A stretch of 24,443 nt of DNA, taken from positions 1-24,443 of the forward strand of contig DBZY01000068.1 in assembly GCA_002311835.1 (NCBI GenBank), given 5' to 3'. Each line of letters begins with the position of its first letter. The first letter of the stretch is position 1. A program made the position numbers and the translations under genes. Origin of the DNA: Proteobacteria bacterium UBA1148. GTDB lineage: Bacteria; Pseudomonadota; Gammaproteobacteria; Steroidobacterales; Rariloculaceae. Below the pieces are notes generated by a model, which saw only the letters and a list, made by a program, of their open reading frames with translations, did not search any database and was not told the DNA's origin. Shown one piece after another: positions 9,066-17,118 of this stretch.

Positions 9066-9935
9066 TTAATGTTCCTCATGAGCCATACTCAGATACACAA
9101 TAGTCAACATCATGAATATAAAGGCCTGCAAGGTAATGATCAGGATGTGAAAAATCGCCCAAGCTAGTCCAAGGATAACCTGGATGATGAATGCTGTGAT
9201 GGTTCCCACAGATGTGAGATTCTCCCCCAAGGAGTGCGCTCCCGCTGATAGCGTAAACAGAGCAATCAGGATAAAAATCAGCTCGCCTGCATAAAGATTT
9301 CCGAATAGCCGAAGAGCAAGAGACACTGGCTTAGCAAGCTCTTCAACGAGCTTTAAAAGAAAATTGAATGGCATCATCCATTTACCAAATGGGTGCAAAA
9401 ACAGCTCTTTTGCAAAACCGCCCACACCTTTGATCTTGATGCTGTAAAAGATCATCAAAAGGAAAACTGTAATTGACATCCCGAAGGCAATATTCAGGTC
9501 GGTGGTTGGAACAACCTTCATATACTCGATACCCACCAGAAGACCTAATGCTGGCAGGAGATCCACGGGCACAAGATCCATGAAGTTCATTAAAAAGATC
9601 CAGCAGAAGATAGTAAGAGCCAGCGGGGCGATCACTTTGCTGGAACCATGAAAACTATCCTTAACCTGAGTGTCGACAAATTCCACTATCAGTTCTACGA
9701 AATTCTGCCAAGCACCTGGCACGCCTGAGGTCGCTTTTCTTGCTGCCAAATAAAAAGTACCCACGAAAATAATACCGAGAGTCACAGCAAAAAAAATGCT
9801 GTCCCAGTGCAAATTCCAGAACGGATTGGCCAACCCCGTATGAAGCGCATGCTCCGTGTCTAAGTTCGTCAGATGATGGACGATGTAATCGGTAGCGGAG
9901 GCTGGACCTTCGTTGACTTCGTGAGCGTCTTCCAT
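9066..9935 (-). CDS. atpB: F1Fo ATP synthase subunit a
   Basis: Subunit a provides the proton half-channels facing the c-ring. The 289 residues are normal for gammaproteobacteria. Several hydrophobic segments are visible. The essential arginine is Arg209 in VSLALRLFGNLYAGELI, matching Arg210 of E. coli; MNFMDLVPVD and the C-terminal LQAFIFMMLTIVYLSMAHEEH are also family hallmarks. The gene follows atpI by 42 nt and precedes atpE by 48 nt. A GGTGA site lies somewhat far (about 13 nt) from the ATG. Confidence 0.98.
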   Translation of the reverse strand: MEDAHEVNEGPASATDYIVHHLTNLDTEHALHTGLANPFWNLHWDSIFFAVTLGIIFVGTFYLAARKATSGVPGAWQNFVELIVEFVDTQVKDSFHGSSKVIAPLALTIFCWIFLMNFMDLVPVDLLPALGLLVGIEYMKVVPTTDLNIAFGMSITVFLLMIFYSIKIKGVGGFAKELFLHPFGKWMMPFNFLLKLVEELAKPVSLALRLFGNLYAGELIFILIALFTLSAGAHSLGENLTSVGTITAFIIQVILGLAWAIFHILIITLQAFIFMMLTIVYLSMAHEEH

Positions 9936-9977
9936 GTCTAGTTTTGAATCACCTGTTTAGCCACTAGTTACTACGCG

Positions 9978-10397
9978 TCAGATCGGCGATCTTAATAGCG
10001 CCACCCAGTAAACGAGCAGGGTTGCCGCGAAACACCCCAACATCGGTCCAAACGAAACCTCAATAGTTGTCAATACCAACCCGAAAAGAACTACGATCAA
10101 CGCGAGCTTAAGGAACTCCCCTCGATAGAGTCCTTTAAGGATTTTATCGGGCTCTGCATCTGCGCCTAATCGGAATATGCTAACAGCCATGTAGAGGCTG
10201 CTCACTGTCCCGATCCCCCCACCCATAAGAGCAGAGATGCTGGCCCGGGCACCACTTATCAAAAACCCAACTGCCGATATCAGCAACGTTATTCCCAACT
10301 GACCCGCCACAATGCCCAGAGCCTCCCGGCGCGCCTTTAGGTGCAGGTCTTTATGATCGAACTGCTCTTCAAGATCGCTCACGACACTCTCAGCCAC
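9978..10397 (-). CDS. atpI: ATP synthase-associated protein I
   Basis: AtpI is a small membrane protein usually encoded first in atp operons; it has been linked to c-ring assembly or magnesium uptake, and is not essential in E. coli. The 139 residues show a charged N-terminus of about 30 residues and then four hydrophobic segments (about 26-45, 51-71, 92-110 and 114-134). The GGGIGTVSSLYMAVSIFRLG region and GEFLKLALIVVLF match the family pattern. The start codon is GTG with no obvious ribosome site, so the exact start is uncertain; no ATG lies nearby in frame. It is the first gene of the atp operon, about 70 nt downstream of the parB terminator. Confidence 0.88.
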   Translation of the reverse strand: MAESVVSDLEEQFDHKDLHLKARREALGIVAGQLGITLLISAVGFLISGARASISALMGGGIGTVSSLYMAVSIFRLGADAEPDKILKGLYRGEFLKLALIVVLFGLVLTTIEVSFGPMLGCFAATLLVYWVALLRSPI

Positions 10398-10467
10398 CGT
10401 ATTCAGAAGGCGCCAGCAAACACATTCTTCAACTCATCAGTCGACATTTTAGCCAACACCAGAGGGC

Positions 10468-10490
10468 AAAGAAAAAGCCACATACGTGGC
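10468..10490 (-). terminator. Rho-independent terminator after parB
   Basis: Read on the minus strand, a perfect GCCAC / GTGGC stem with a GTAT loop (10477-10490) is followed directly by TTTTTCTTT. It lies 75 nt after the parB stop and 71 nt before the atpI start, so it closes the rsmG-parA-parB unit. The remaining 70 nt to atpI would have to hold the atp promoter; the best -10 candidate there is TAAAAT (minus strand), but it has no good -35 partner. Confidence 0.75.
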
Positions 10491-10564
10491 ATTGGTTGCT
10501 TAGGAACTAAAGCTGCCTGATAACCGGCGCATTCTAAATTTTTGTCTCGGCCCGATCAAGGTTG

Positions 10565-11446
10565 TTAGGTCATGTGATCAACGATACCTTCTAGTTCTTC
10601 CAGGCTGTGGTAACGAATGATGAGACGTCCTCCCGAAGAACTACGCTCTTCTATCCGCACGTTTGCCCCTAGTTTCTCACCTAGTTGGATTTCCAGACGC
10701 CTCACGTCTGGATTTTTGGCTGCGTTGGCTTGGTCTATTTTCACGGGAGCTTTTGCAAGACGCTTTACCGCGCGTTCGGTCTTTCTTACGCTCCATCCCT
10801 CTTTGACCACCTGCTGGGCCAGCGTTAGCTGCTCCTGAAGCGACTCAAGCGCTAACAATGCGCGAGCATGACCCATGCTTAACGCGCGTTGCGCGAGCAA
10901 ATCTTTGACGAGATCTGGCAACTCTAGTAAGCGCAACAGATTACTCACTGAGACTCGGGACCGCCCCACAGCATCAGCTGCCTCACCGTGAGTCATTTCA
11001 AATTCATCTACGAGCCGTCGAAGCCCCTTCGCTTCCTCTAGCGGATTTAGGTCTTCACGCTGGATATTCTCAAGTATCGCCACTACCGCTGCCGCATGGT
11101 CTGAGATGTTCCTGACTAGGGCGGGAATGGAATGCAATCCAGCGAGTTGAGCCGCTCGCCACCGTCGTTCACCTGCGACAATTTCGTAGCGAACCTCAGC
11201 CCCGATAGTTTGATCCACCGACAAGGGGCGCACCACAATGGGCTGAATCAGGCCCTGGACACGTATGGTTTCCGCCATCTCAGCGAGGGTATCTTCTCGT
11301 ATATCATCCCGAGGCTGGTAGCGCCCCTTCTCCAGAAGATCAATGGGAACTTCCTTCAGTCTGTCCCGAGAAACAGCATCTGCAGGCCCAATATTCGTAC
11401 TTAATAATGCCTCTAGGCCACGCCCGAGGCTTTTCCGCTTTGCCAT
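10565..11446 (-). CDS. parB: Chromosome-partitioning protein ParB
   Basis: ParB binds parS sites near the origin, spreads as a CTP-dependent clamp and works with ParA in chromosome segregation. The open frame extends to 11512, but ATG 11446 was chosen: it gives the standard MAKRKSLGRGLEALL start (293 residues) with GGAG 4 nt upstream. The N-terminal domain contains the CTP-binding GERRWRAAQLAG and ENIQREDLNPLEEA boxes. A helix-turn-helix follows (GEAADAVGRSRVSVSNLLRLLELP), with the conserved ALSMGHARALL. The C-terminal dimerisation segment ends LEELEGIVDHMT. It lies 69 nt after parA. No parS consensus was recognised in the window. Confidence 0.97.
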   Translation of the reverse strand: MAKRKSLGRGLEALLSTNIGPADAVSRDRLKEVPIDLLEKGRYQPRDDIREDTLAEMAETIRVQGLIQPIVVRPLSVDQTIGAEVRYEIVAGERRWRAAQLAGLHSIPALVRNISDHAAAVVAILENIQREDLNPLEEAKGLRRLVDEFEMTHGEAADAVGRSRVSVSNLLRLLELPDLVKDLLAQRALSMGHARALLALESLQEQLTLAQQVVKEGWSVRKTERAVKRLAKAPVKIDQANAAKNPDVRRLEIQLGEKLGANVRIEERSSSGGRLIIRYHSLEELEGIVDHMT

Positions 11447-11515
11447 CGTGCTCCGGTCGCTATGGGGAAAAGGGCAGCCGCATGATTGTAGCGCAAGCTC
11501 GCCAAAATGCATGGA

Positions 11516-12295
11516 TCAAGATACTGCGGTAGATGCCTCACGACGATTGATCTCTCCCGCAAGAGCAAGATATGCAAGAGCTCCCCTCGAGTATTTGTCG
11601 TGGTACATCGCAGGCTTACCGAAACTCGGTGCTTCAGCCAAGCGGACGTTGCGCGGAATCACCGTCTGGAATACCAGTTCTCCAAAGTGCTGCACAAGCT
11701 GACCGGAAACCTCGTTAGCCAGGTTGTTCCGGGGGTCAAACATCGTACGCAGAATTCCATGCAGTTGAAGCCCAGGATTCGAAGATCGGCGGACCTGGTC
11801 CACTGTCTCAAGAAGCGCGGTTAAGCCCTCCAGAGCGTAGTACTCGCACTGCATTGGAATCAACACGCGATCCGCGGCCGTCAATGCATTCACTGTCAAC
11901 ATGTTAATTGCCGGGGGGCAGTCGATTAGCACATAGTCATAATTTATAAGAAGCGGCTGCAACGCCTGTTGCAGACGATATTCCCTCTTGGGCTGAGTCA
12001 GCAGTTCCACCTCTGCCAGCGTGAGTGTCTGATTCCCCGGGAGCAGATCAAAGCCCCCCTCAGATGCGGGTTGGATTACCGCTCCTGCCTCCACGCCCTC
12101 AAGCAAAACATCACAGACGCTCTCCTCCAATGCGTCCTTATCGATGCCGCACCCCATGGTGGCATTACCTTGAGTGTCCACGTCTACAACCAAAACTCGG
12201 CGCTGAGTAGCAGACAAAGATGCTGCCAGGTTAACGCAGGTTGTTGTCTTGCCCACTCCGCCTTTTTGATTGGCTATCGCAATAGTTCGCGCCAC
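11516..12295 (-). CDS. parA: Chromosome-partitioning ATPase ParA (Soj-type)
   Basis: ParA is the ATPase that binds DNA non-specifically and drives movement of ParB-parS complexes. The 259 residues fit the small chromosomal Soj class, which lacks the N-terminal helix-turn-helix of plasmid type Ia proteins. The deviant Walker A is KGGVGKTT (11-18), Walker A' is DVDTQGNAT, and Walker B is VLIDCPPAINMLTVNAL; MQCEYYALEGL is also conserved. The start codon is GTG, only 6 nt after the rsmG stop, with GAGGG close upstream. This suggests translational coupling with rsmG. Confidence 0.97.
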   Translation of the reverse strand: MARTIAIANQKGGVGKTTTCVNLAASLSATQRRVLVVDVDTQGNATMGCGIDKDALEESVCDVLLEGVEAGAVIQPASEGGFDLLPGNQTLTLAEVELLTQPKREYRLQQALQPLLINYDYVLIDCPPAINMLTVNALTAADRVLIPMQCEYYALEGLTALLETVDQVRRSSNPGLQLHGILRTMFDPRNNLANEVSGQLVQHFGELVFQTVIPRNVRLAEAPSFGKPAMYHDKYSRGALAYLALAGEINRREASTAVS

Positions 12296-12301
12296 AAACC
12301 C

Positions 12302-12919
12302 TCAATCCTTATTCTTATCCACGATCAGGAAGCTCCCTTTGAATAATTTTGCAACCGGCTCTCCAACACGACGCGCCCTGTATCCGCCCTCTAACTTAGC
12401 AATATTGCCGACAAAGCTCTCGCCTGTTAGTGCCAGCAAAACCGTATCAGACGTAAATAGATGTCCCGTGAGATTGAGCAAGTCCGGCAGCGCTGCGACG
12501 GCCCTTGCGAGCACCGTATCAAAGGGAGGGATAGTAAGTAAGTCCTCCACCCTTGCATGTTCCACAACCACATTATCCAAGCCCAATACGGCTTTTACAT
12601 GGCGCAAAAATCCTACCCGTTTGCTACGGCTCTCGATCAATGTGAACTCCCTCTCCGGCTCAGCAATGGCCAGAGGAATGCCGGGCAGACCACCTCCGCT
12701 GCCCACATCTGCAATACGATTGCCCCTAAGAAAGGTACCCAAAGCTAGACTTTCCACCAGGTGGCGTTGGATCATTTCCTCAGGATCGGTAATAGCGGTC
12801 AGGTTATGCACCTCATTCCACCTCGAGAGCAATTGCAGAAAATCAGCCAAGGCACTGACTGTATCGCCACTTTCAGCCAAGCCTGCGCCCGCAAGTTGGC
12901 ACACGATACGTTCCTGCAT
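12302..12919 (-). CDS. rsmG: 16S rRNA (guanine527-N7)-methyltransferase RsmG (GidB)
   Basis: RsmG methylates N7 of G527 in 16S rRNA with S-adenosylmethionine. From ATG 12919 the protein has 205 residues, close to E. coli RsmG (207), and starts MQERIVCQLAGAG like the family; a longer frame to 12970 would need a TTG start. The SAM-binding motif is DVGSGGGLPGIPLAI (71-85), with LIESRSKRVGFLRHV and ARAVAALPDLL downstream, all standard. No Shine-Dalgarno sequence precedes the ATG. Instead a TATACT box (12926-12931) lies 7 nt upstream, raising the possibility of a leaderless message, though the -35 is poor. It heads the rsmG-parA-parB unit and is divergent from oppA. Confidence 0.95.
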   Translation of the reverse strand: MQERIVCQLAGAGLAESGDTVSALADFLQLLSRWNEVHNLTAITDPEEMIQRHLVESLALGTFLRGNRIADVGSGGGLPGIPLAIAEPEREFTLIESRSKRVGFLRHVKAVLGLDNVVVEHARVEDLLTIPPFDTVLARAVAALPDLLNLTGHLFTSDTVLLALTGESFVGNIAKLEGGYRARRVGEPVAKLFKGSFLIVDKNKD

Positions 12920-13032
12920 GCCCAGAGTATAAAGGGGGGAAGGAGCCCATCCCACAATACAACAGAACAAAGTAAAACCACGCTACCCTAGCTCACCTCT
13001 ATGCACACGTCTGGAGCAGATTGCGATAACCT

Positions 13033-13040
13033 GCTATACA
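13033..13040 (+). promoter_or_regulatory. Candidate extended -10 promoter for the opp operon
   Basis: TGC-TATACA is an extended -10 element 27 nt before the oppA ATG, which predicts transcription starting near 13047. The -35 region 17 nt upstream (TGGAGC) matches the consensus at only three positions, as is common for extended -10 promoters. This is the only reasonable match in the 148-nt divergent rsmG/oppA gap. No operator palindrome was recognised. Confidence 0.4.
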
Positions 13041-13067
13041 CCGCAAAGCAATTACTAGCGAGTTCCG

Positions 13068-14771
13068 ATGTCCAACACGATACCTAACGTTAGCAATTCC
13101 TTAACCCGCTCGGCTAGCTTTCAGCTTGTCTGGCTGGGTATCGCCGCTACCCTCGGCTTTGCCTTGTTAATGGTCCTATTGTCATGGGCATCAGCGCTTA
13201 CAGGTAGTGGCACCAGCACGTTGAATGCCATTGATGCAGAATCGGGCACGCTGACCCTACAGCTGAGCACGGAGCCCCCTCAACTAGACAGCACGCGGGC
13301 TACAGATTCTGTCAGCATCATGATCCTTGGTCACGTGATGGAAGGGCTACTGCGGTTCGATGCTAATAATCAGCTCGTTCCCGGAGTGGCTGAACGTTGG
13401 GAAATTCGGGAAGACGGAGCAACGTTCTGGTTGCGTGAAGACGCTCGCTGGAGTGACGGGCTGCCGGTCACCGCACATGACTTCTCTTTTGCGTGGCACG
13501 CCGCGCTTGCACCAGAAACAGCATCGGAATACGCCTTCATTCTGTACCCTCTGAAGAATGCCGAGGCTATAAATACCGGCACTCTTCCTGGCGATGCCCT
13601 GGGCGTACACGCCATCAATGACAGGGTGCTTGAGGTCGAGTTTGAACAACCGCTGGCTTACTTTGAAGAACTTGTCGCTTTTCCTACTTACAACCCCATT
13701 CGCGAGGATTTCTACCGCAACCGTGACGGACGCTACGGCGCCGATGTCGAGGACCTTTTGTACAATGGCCCCTTTGAAATGACCGTGTGGGTCCACGGCG
13801 CTCATTTGCGCTTGGAAAAAAACACCGATTACTGGGATCGTGAGCGCGTGCGTCTCAATGTCATTGATATCCCCTATTTCACCACGGACACGACTGCGGC
13901 GTTGAATCTCTTCAAAGACGGCCAAATCGCCATCGTTGACTATCTTGGAGCCGAGCAACTTGATGAAGTCTTACGGCAACGGTGGGAACTCCTGCGCTTT
14001 GGTGACGGTAGCGTCTGGTTTCTCGCGTTTAATTTTGACTCTGGCCGAGCCACCAGTAATTGGCATCTTCGAAAGGCGCTGCAACTCGTGACCGATCCCA
14101 GTGAGTTAGTCAACCGTATTATTAAACTTCCCGGCAATCTTCCAGGAAAGTCTCTTTTTCCTGTCTGGCTCCAAGGAGTTAATGGTTTCTTTCGCCAGGA
14201 GTACCCGGCTCCACAGATAGCCTTGGATGCCAGCGCGGCACGGGAGCATCTTCGCCTAGCTATGGAAGAACTCGGCTTGGACGAGCCACCCTCGCTAGCG
14301 CTGTTGGTGGATGACACTCCGGGCGCTGGCAGACAGGCTGAATACTTTCAGAATCTTTACGGGACACAGCTCGGTATCGACATCCGAATTGATAGACAAA
14401 TCTTCAAACAGCGCCTGGCGAAGATGCAAAACCAAGACTTTGACCTAGCTACGTATGGCTGGGGGCCGGATTTCGCCGATCCACTGACCTTTGGCGAGCT
14501 ATTCGCCTCCTGGAACCCCAACAATAACGGCCGCTTTTCTAACCAGGAATACGATCAGTCCGTTCGCCTTGCGCAGTCATCTCTCGACCCCCACATTCGT
14601 ATGAATGCGTTCGGCCGTCAGCAAGAGATTCTATTTGAAGAGGTAGCGTTGATTCCCAATTACGAACGGGGGCGAGTCTATATTAAGGATCGCCGGCTTC
14701 AGGGTGTGGTCCGCCGTGCGGTTGGCCCCGATCCCGATTTCACAAACGCCTATATCGTCGAGAATCCGTAG
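13068..14771 (+). CDS. oppA: Oligopeptide ABC transporter substrate-binding protein (OppA-like, membrane-anchored)
   Basis: This is the peptide-capturing component of an Opp-type importer (SBP_bac_5 family). It has 567 residues. The N-terminus has a hydrophobic segment (about 18-41, WLGIAATLGFALLMVLLSW) and no lipobox cysteine, so it is either anchored by an uncleaved helix or cleaved near ASA. The family start follows at about 55 (TLTLQLSTEPPQLDS), then VMEGLLRFD, VPGVAERWEI, ARWSDGLPVTAHDF and the late YGWGPDFADPLTF. The aromatic/acidic pattern around WSDG.PVTA.DF..AW is typical of peptide binders rather than nickel or sugar binders, but the substrate is inferred. It is the first gene of oppABCDF; the ribosome site is weak (GCGAG). 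Confidence 0.92.
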   Translation: MSNTIPNVSNSLTRSASFQLVWLGIAATLGFALLMVLLSWASALTGSGTSTLNAIDAESGTLTLQLSTEPPQLDSTRATDSVSIMILGHVMEGLLRFDANNQLVPGVAERWEIREDGATFWLREDARWSDGLPVTAHDFSFAWHAALAPETASEYAFILYPLKNAEAINTGTLPGDALGVHAINDRVLEVEFEQPLAYFEELVAFPTYNPIREDFYRNRDGRYGADVEDLLYNGPFEMTVWVHGAHLRLEKNTDYWDRERVRLNVIDIPYFTTDTTAALNLFKDGQIAIVDYLGAEQLDEVLRQRWELLRFGDGSVWFLAFNFDSGRATSNWHLRKALQLVTDPSELVNRIIKLPGNLPGKSLFPVWLQGVNGFFRQEYPAPQIALDASAAREHLRLAMEELGLDEPPSLALLVDDTPGAGRQAEYFQNLYGTQLGIDIRIDRQIFKQRLAKMQNQDFDLATYGWGPDFADPLTFGELFASWNPNNNGRFSNQEYDQSVRLAQSSLDPHIRMNAFGRQQEILFEEVALIPNYERGRVYIKDRRLQGVVRRAVGPDPDFTNAYIVENP

Positions 14772-14782
14772 CTCCCAGGAAC

Positions 14783-15715
14783 ATGTACGCCTATACGTTG
14801 AAGCGGCTCATCCAAGGGGTTATCACAGTCTGGTTCATCGCAACAGCAACCTTTGTCGCCATGCACTCGGTGCCCGGCGACCCGTTACTCAACGAGAGGG
14901 GCGTTAATGCGGAGATCCGCCGGAACCTTGAGGAGCGCTACGGGTTCGATAGACCTATCTTTGATCAATACCTCATCTACATGACAAATATGGCCAGGGG
15001 TGACTTCGGGATTTCCTTCACACAGCAAAACCGCAGCGTTAATGACATCATTCGAGAACATTTCCCTGTATCAGCTGCACTCGGTGTGCTCGCAATCGTA
15101 TTCGCTGGCTTAGGTGGTGTTTTATGGGGCGCCCTCACAGCTCTTTATCGAAACCGGTTACCTGATGTGATTGTTATGTTTCTCGTGATACTCGGTATCT
15201 CGGTACCAAGCTTTGTAATTGCCGCTCTGTCACAGCTCGCCCTAGTCGGACTAAATGATCTTGTAGGCTTCTCTGTTTTACCTGTCGCCGGTTGGGGCTC
15301 AATCCTCCACATGCTCATACCGTCGCTAGTTCTAGGGCTCGGCACCATGGCGTTTCTGACGAGGCTTATGCGCTCGTCAATGCTCGAGATTATCAACGCT
15401 GACTTCATACGGACCGCCTATTCCAAGGGTCTACCACCTACCCGCGTCTTCATTAAACACCAACTGCGTAATGCGATCCTCCCTGTAATCACTGTGCTTG
15501 GCCCGGCGATAGCAGCTATTACGACCGGTGGTTTTGTCGTCGAACTAGTATTTGCAATTCCCGGACTCGGCCGGTTTTTTGTACAGGCGGTGCAGCAACT
15601 AGATTACACCGTGATTATGGGCACAACTGTATTTTACGGAGCGTTTTTGGTGTTCATGGTCATCGCAGTAGACCTTATATACGGCCTCGTCGATCCCCGC
15701 GTACGTCTGGAGTAA
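14783..15715 (+). CDS. oppB: Oligopeptide ABC transporter permease OppB
   Basis: OppB is the first of two membrane permeases of the peptide importer. The 310 residues match the family (E. coli OppB 306). The N-terminal helix with the RLIQGVITVWFIATATFVAMH pattern is followed by PGDPL, the usual OppB/DppB signature. Around six hydrophobic segments are visible, and the EAA-type loop that contacts the ATPases is FIRTAYSKGL..TRVFIKHQLRNAILPV (about 210-240). The C-terminus DLIYGLVDPRVRLE is standard. It starts 11 nt after oppA, with AGGA very close to the ATG. Confidence 0.96.
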   Translation: MYAYTLKRLIQGVITVWFIATATFVAMHSVPGDPLLNERGVNAEIRRNLEERYGFDRPIFDQYLIYMTNMARGDFGISFTQQNRSVNDIIREHFPVSAALGVLAIVFAGLGGVLWGALTALYRNRLPDVIVMFLVILGISVPSFVIAALSQLALVGLNDLVGFSVLPVAGWGSILHMLIPSLVLGLGTMAFLTRLMRSSMLEIINADFIRTAYSKGLPPTRVFIKHQLRNAILPVITVLGPAIAAITTGGFVVELVFAIPGLGRFFVQAVQQLDYTVIMGTTVFYGAFLVFMVIAVDLIYGLVDPRVRLE

Positions 15716-15717
15716 CC

Positions 15718-17118
15718 ATGACGGAGTTCAGTCTTACAGCGGCGGATTTTGAACGCGTCTCCGTCGAACGAAGAGTACAGACGATCGCCAGACCGTCGCT
15801 ATCTTATTGGCAAGACGCTTGGGTGAGGCTGAAAGCAAACCGTCGTGCGCTAGTTTCATTCTATATTGTCATTGTTTTGCTCTTATTTACGGTCGCCGGA
15901 CCCTGGATTTGGGCCGTTGATCCAACAGTCCAGGACCTCGACCAACTCAGCACCCCGCCTGGTGCGGACCGTCGTGCGCAGATTGTTCAGCCCTACGTGC
16001 CATGGAACGGCGTATTCACCACCATTAACGAGTCTCTTTCCGATACAGTCGGAGCAACAACTGAAATTCGTCTTGCACAACCGGCGAGCACCCAAACTGT
16101 TCGACTCGTTTGGGACCCCGTCCTTGGAGCGAGTGGCTACCGCGTTTATCGTAATGTTTACGACCCGGCTCCGGATGGCGCGGTCGGCTTACCGCTGGCT
16201 GAGATTTATGATCCGCGACAGGTTAGCTACGAAGATCTTCTCGACCTGACGCCAACTCGCTATTGGTACTCAGTGATCGCCACCGATCGGAATGGCCGCG
16301 AAGCAGAGGAGTACACAACACTCGCGGTTGACACTATCAGGGTCATCACGGCTGCGGAGGCGCAGACACGCGGTTTGGTTGATTTGGAGACCCTTCTTTC
16401 ACTAGGAGACGAAGTCCGTGTAAGTTTCCATCCGCTCGGGACTGATTATCTTGGCCGAGACATGCTCGCACGATTGATGTATGGCGCTCGGGTGTCGCTG
16501 TTCATCGGTATCATCGCTCCTTTATTTTTCGTCTTAACAGGCATCCTCTACGGAAGTGCAGCAGGCTTTATCGGCGGCCGAGTTGACCAGATCTTAATGC
16601 GCTTTGCCGATTTCGTCGTGGCCCTACCGTTTCTACTGTTCATGATTCTTTTCAAGATCGCATTTGGTATTGGCCCCGGGGAAAGCGGCGTCGTTCCAAT
16701 GCTTGTGGCGCTAGTGGTCTTAAGCTGGCCGGCGACCGCCCGGCTAGTGCGGGGACAAATTTTACAAATTCGCGAGGAAGCCTACATAGGCGCCTCTCAA
16801 CTACTTGGGGCGAAAACTCATTACCTAATCCTGCGCCATATGATTCCTAACACCGTTGGTGTCATCCTCGTGACTCTCACATTCGCTGTGCCCACCGTTA
16901 TATTTGTGGAAGCGTTTCTCTCGTTTATAGGGATGGGTGTCGCGCCACCAACACCGTCGTGGGGAAGCATGTGCAACGAGGGCATTCAGACCATGCTCAA
17001 TCACCCCCATGAACTCATTTTTCCGGCAGCGCTTATTAGTCTGACCGTACTTGCGTTTAATCTGCTGGGCGACGGGCTGCGTGATGCTTTAGATGCGCGC
17101 ATGAGGTCACGGGAATGA
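15718..17118 (+). CDS. oppC: Oligopeptide ABC transporter permease OppC with an inserted FN3-like periplasmic domain
   Basis: OppC is the second permease. It is 466 residues, against about 300 in typical OppC (E. coli 302). The N-terminal half of the family is recognisable (SYWQDAWVRLKANRRALVSFYIVIV, first membrane helix about 46-66). The usual HPLGTDYLGRDMLARL motif follows only at residues 238-253. The extra sequence of about 140 residues lies in the loop after helix 1, expected to be periplasmic, and most of it looks like a fibronectin type III domain (see separate entry). The rest is normal: five further membrane helices, the EAA loop EEAYIGASQLLGAKTHYLILRHMIPN (353-378), and FNLLGDGLRDALD at the end. 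It starts 2 nt after oppB (GGAG site inside the oppB end) and overlaps oppD by ATGA. Confidence 0.95.
   Translation: MTEFSLTAADFERVSVERRVQTIARPSLSYWQDAWVRLKANRRALVSFYIVIVLLLFTVAGPWIWAVDPTVQDLDQLSTPPGADRRAQIVQPYVPWNGVFTTINESLSDTVGATTEIRLAQPASTQTVRLVWDPVLGASGYRVYRNVYDPAPDGAVGLPLAEIYDPRQVSYEDLLDLTPTRYWYSVIATDRNGREAEEYTTLAVDTIRVITAAEAQTRGLVDLETLLSLGDEVRVSFHPLGTDYLGRDMLARLMYGARVSLFIGIIAPLFFVLTGILYGSAAGFIGGRVDQILMRFADFVVALPFLLFMILFKIAFGIGPGESGVVPMLVALVVLSWPATARLVRGQILQIREEAYIGASQLLGAKTHYLILRHMIPNTVGVILVTLTFAVPTVIFVEAFLSFIGMGVAPPTPSWGSMCNEGIQTMLNHPHELIFPAALISLTVLAFNLLGDGLRDALDARMRSRE
16051..16341 (+). other. Fibronectin type III-like domain encoded inside oppC
   Basis: Residues about 112-208 of OppC read like an FN3 beta-sandwich. 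There is a strand with the WD tryptophan (VRLVWDPVLGASGYRVYR, about 128-145), a variable loop, SYEDLLDLTPTRYWYSVIATD (170-190, the leucine and tyrosine core of strands E-F) and NGREAE before strand G. No frameshift or stop marks its edges, and it stays in frame with the permease on both sides. It is placed in the loop after helix 1, where it would meet the substrate-binding protein. Assignment is by pattern only. Confidence 0.75.

Noticed and set aside
11447..11512. Longer parB start adding 22 residues
   Set aside because: ParB proteins start with the lysine-rich LGRGLEALL segment right after Met, and GGAG precedes ATG 11446; the extension looks like untranslated spacer after parA.
10398..13067. 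parS sites or a DnaA-box cluster / oriC near parAB and rsmG
   Set aside because: No match to the parS palindrome (TGTTYCACGTGRAACA-type) was recognised, and only a single near-DnaA-box (TTATCCACG at about 12315) was seen, inside rsmG.
13347..13958. 203-codon frame antisense to oppA
   Set aside because: It is fully inside oppA, has no family features, and oppA is clearly the real gene.
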